Under the pieces are notes generated by a model. That model was not told where the DNA came from and did no database searches. It saw nothing but the letters and a program-made list of their open reading frames with translations. Both the position numbers and the translations under genes were made by a program. Positions 5,521-7,134 of a stretch of DNA of 7,134 nucleotides are shown in pieces. The stretch's first letter is position 1, and each line of letters starts with the position of its first letter. Source of the stretch: Aquificaceae bacterium UBA2488 (GTDB lineage: Bacteria; Aquificota; Aquificia; Aquificales; Aquificaceae); contig DDOS01000006.1 of NCBI GenBank assembly GCA_002341805.1, positions 1 through 7,134 of the forward strand, read 5' to 3'.

Positions 5521-5541
5521 TGCCTCCAAGATTTGGAGGTA
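5521..5541 (+). promoter_or_regulatory. Hairpin masking the Shine-Dalgarno of the folate cyclo-ligase gene
   Basis: CCTCCAA (5523-5529) and TTGGAGG (5533-5539) are perfect inverted arms around the 3-nt loop GAT. A G-U and a U-A pair at the base extend the stem to 9 bp. The right arm contains GGAGG, the SD for the ATG at 5543, so in the folded RNA the SD is fully paired. The left arm contains CCTCC, the same sequence as the 16S rRNA anti-SD. This may act as a translational attenuator, a heat-opened switch, or a target for an antisense or protein regulator. Pairing is seen; function is inferred. Confidence 0.65.
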
Positions 5542-5542
5542 T

Positions 5543-6097
5543 ATGGAAAAGCAGGATTTAAGAAAATTTTTTTTGAAAAGGCGTGATAAATTGTCTAAGG
5601 AAGAGGTGTATTCCGCCTCTTTAAAAATAATGGACAATGTTTCTAAAGATTCGTATTTTATACAATCAAAGAGTGTTATGATCTATATGCCCATAAGAAA
5701 CGAAGCAGATCCTTTTGTAAATATTGATATATATAAAGATAAGATATTATCAGTGCCAAAAACTTACAAAGAAGATATAATGCCTTGCCTTTATAAAGAA
5801 CCGCTTAAGGTGTCTAAATATGGCATAAAAGAGCCCGTAGGTTGTGAAGAAATAAATATAGATTTATGCTTAGTGCCGGGTGTTTGTTTTGATAAGCATC
5901 TTTATAGAATTGGTTTTGGCAAAGGATATTACGATAGATTTTTAAAAAAGCATAAAAGTGTGTATTCTATAGGTATTTGTTATGATTTTCAGATTGTGGA
6001 TGATATAGAGCCAGAAACTCATGATGTTAGACTCAATAAAATTATTTCAGAAAATTATGTTATAGAAGGAGGTTATAGATGGAACCTATCGTTATAG
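5543..6097 (+). CDS. ygfA: 5-formyltetrahydrofolate cyclo-ligase (5,10-methenyltetrahydrofolate synthetase)
   Basis: 184 residues, normal for the family. The cytoplasmic enzyme uses ATP to convert 5-formyl-THF to 5,10-methenyl-THF, returning a stored folate to one-carbon metabolism. Diagnostic features are the basic N-terminus ([13 protein letters not shown], family 'LRk..r..R..ls'), MPIRNEADP (49-57) in the substrate-pocket segment, YGIKEP (93-98), the ATP/Mg loop [20 protein letters not shown] (110-129) continuing YDRFL, and the late [17 protein letters not shown] (155-171). The ATG at 5543 has GGAGG 3 nt upstream, but that SD is held in a hairpin. The gene follows 6S RNA, with no clear promoter of its own between them, so it probably depends on readthrough from 6S or pheT. 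The final codons (IEGGYRW) carry the SD and start of rny, with a 19-nt overlap. Confidence 0.93.
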   Translation: MEKQDLRKFFLKRRDKLSKEEVYSASLKIMDNVSKDSYFIQSKSVMIYMPIRNEADPFVNIDIYKDKILSVPKTYKEDIMPCLYKEPLKVSKYGIKEPVGCEEINIDLCLVPGVCFDKHLYRIGFGKGYYDRFLKKHKSVYSIGICYDFQIVDDIEPETHDVRLNKIISENYVIEGGYRWNLSL

Positions 6098-7134
6098 GTG
6101 TTTTATTATTAGTCATTGTGATACTTGGTGGTATTAGTTTTGTAGCTTTTAAGAAGCTAAGTGAGAAGGAGTACAATACTACTCGTCCATCAGCGGAAGA
6201 ATCTAAGCTTTTAGAAGAGGCAAGACGTCAAGCGGATACGATTTTAGAAGAAGCGAAGCGCCAACTTCAAGCCTCAAAGGAACTTGCCGAAAAAGAAGCT
6301 TCAAAGTACATGGATTTTGTAAAAGAGGAAAAAGCCAAGCTTGAAAAAGAAAAAGAGGCTCTACGAAAAGAGATAGAACAAAGAAGAATCCAATTAGAGC
6401 AAGAATATAACGCCAAAAAAGAAGAGCTTCTTCAAAAAGAACGAGTGGTAATTCAAAAAGAGAGTGCTTTAGGGTCCAAAGAGCAGAGCTTAGAGAAAAA
6501 ACTCCAAAACATAGAAAGGAAGGAAGAGGATCTTTATTCTAAAGAAAAAGAGCTAAGAGAATTGGAAAGGTCTATACAGAGATCTCAAAAACAGCTTGAT
6601 ACAGAATACAAACAGTTAGAGAGTGTAAAAGCAGAAATAGAAGCTCTAAAAGATAGACAACTTAAGGAGCTTGAGCGCATAGCTTCTTTAACCAAAGAAG
6701 AGGCATACAAAGAACTTCTCAAAAAAGTAGAAGAAGAAGCCAAATCCGAAAGCATAAAGATAGCAAAGGCTATAGAAGAGAAAGCCAAAGAAGAAGCCGA
6801 AAGAGAAGCCAAGAGGATAATAACCACATCTATTCAAAGACTCTCCCCAGAGATAGCTATAAACTATAGCATATCCACCATAGAGCTTCCAAGCAATGAA
6901 TTCAAAGGGCGTATCATCGGAAGAGAAGGAAGAAACATAAGGACTTTTGAGCTTTTAACGGGTGTGGATATTATAATAGACGATACTCCAGATACGGTAA
7001 CTTTATCCTCTTTTGATCCTATGAGAAGAGAGATAGCAAAGCTTGCTCTTGAAAAGCTAATACTTGATGGTAGAATCCATCCAGCCCGCATAGAAGAGGT
7101 GGTGGAAGAAGTCAAGAAAGAGATGGATAACAAC
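6079..7134 (+). CDS. rny: Ribonuclease Y, N-terminal 352 residues (3' truncated by window)
   Basis: The ATG at 6079 has a strong SD (AAGGAGG, 5 nt upstream) and the frame stays open to the window end. RNase Y is a membrane-anchored endoribonuclease that initiates mRNA decay and processing. Domains in order: a membrane segment, residues 4-24 ([20 protein letters not shown]); a long Glu/Lys/Arg-rich coiled coil, about 44-258; then the KH RNA-binding domain from about 267 with [20 protein letters not shown], GxxG loop GREG at 281-284, followed by [14 protein letters not shown] and [20 protein letters not shown], then RIHPARIEE. The catalytic HD domain would begin shortly after and lies outside the window. 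It overlaps the cyclo-ligase gene by 19 nt, so the two are expected to be cotranscribed and translationally coupled. The KH sequence is very close to the family consensus, so identification is safe; intactness of the remainder cannot be judged. Confidence 0.95.
   Translation, partial: MEPIVIGVLLLVIVILGGISFVAFKKLSEKEYNTTRPSAEESKLLEEARRQADTILEEAKRQLQASKELAEKEASKYMDFVKEEKAKLEKEKEALRKEIEQRRIQLEQEYNAKKEELLQKERVVIQKESALGSKEQSLEKKLQNIERKEEDLYSKEKELRELERSIQRSQKQLDTEYKQLESVKAEIEALKDRQLKELERIASLTKEEAYKELLKKVEEEAKSESIKIAKAIEEKAKEEAEREAKRIITTSIQRLSPEIAINYSISTIELPSNEFKGRIIGREGRNIRTFELLTGVDIIIDDTPDTVTLSSFDPMRREIAKLALEKLILDGRIHPARIEEVVEEVKKEMDNN

Noticed and set aside
5455..5637. 60-codon open frame antisense to 6S RNA and the start of the cyclo-ligase gene
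   Set aside because: The region is explained by the 6S RNA fold and the cyclo-ligase gene; no supporting signals on the minus strand.
6585..7133. Ser/Leu-rich open frames antisense to rny
   Set aside because: They are the mirror of the Glu/Lys-rich coiled coil and KH domain; no start signals.
1..7134. Insertion sequences, CRISPR arrays, tRNA or rRNA genes, prophage structural genes
   Set aside because: None seen on either strand; the only phage-associated family is RusA, which stands alone among core genes.

Overview
The window looks like chromosomal sequence from a low-GC, motile, probably thermophilic bacterium. The best guess is Aquificota (Hydrogenobaculum-like). The reasons are heavy use of ATA for Ile and AGA/AGG for Arg, a chromosomal RusA of the kind known from Aquifex, a rod-shaped 6S RNA next to a folate gene, and RNase Y. 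This placement is an inference from gene content and codon use; Campylobacterota-like relatives are the main alternative.

Layout. Bases 1-100 (+) hold the C-terminal end of a RimI-type acetyltransferase. Bases 89-3052 (-) form one leftward block: rusA - flaG - fliD - fliS - small fliT-like gene. It encodes a Holliday-junction resolvase followed by late flagellar proteins: the FlaG filament-associated protein, the FliD cap and export chaperones. The flagellar genes are tightly packed (1-nt gap, 25-nt gap, 47-nt overlap) and each has a good Shine-Dalgarno (SD) sequence. A near-consensus FliA (sigma-28) promoter lies inside the 3' end of rusA, so the flagellar genes can be switched on separately from the resolvase. 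Only 16 bp separate rusA from the divergent pheT (3069-5333, +). Neither of these two genes has an SD, and the junction carries an extended -10 and a 12-bp palindrome.

Downstream of pheT is a 6S RNA gene (about 5338-5498). It has a TTGACA promoter embedded in the pheT 3' end, a long closing stem, a central bubble, an apical stem and a T-run terminator. Then come a 5-formyltetrahydrofolate cyclo-ligase gene (5543-6097) and an overlapping rny (RNase Y), which runs off the right end after the KH domain. This preserves the 6S/folate cyclo-ligase neighbourhood known in proteobacteria (ssrS-ygfA) and adds RNase Y. The SD of the cyclo-ligase gene is buried in a 9-bp hairpin, which suggests translational control.

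Most genes here are ordinary core genes. The interest lies in the regulatory layer: the embedded sigma-28 promoter, the SD-less divergent pair, the 6S RNA with two competing 3'-end folds, and the SD-masking hairpin. I see no mobile element, CRISPR array, tRNA or rRNA.
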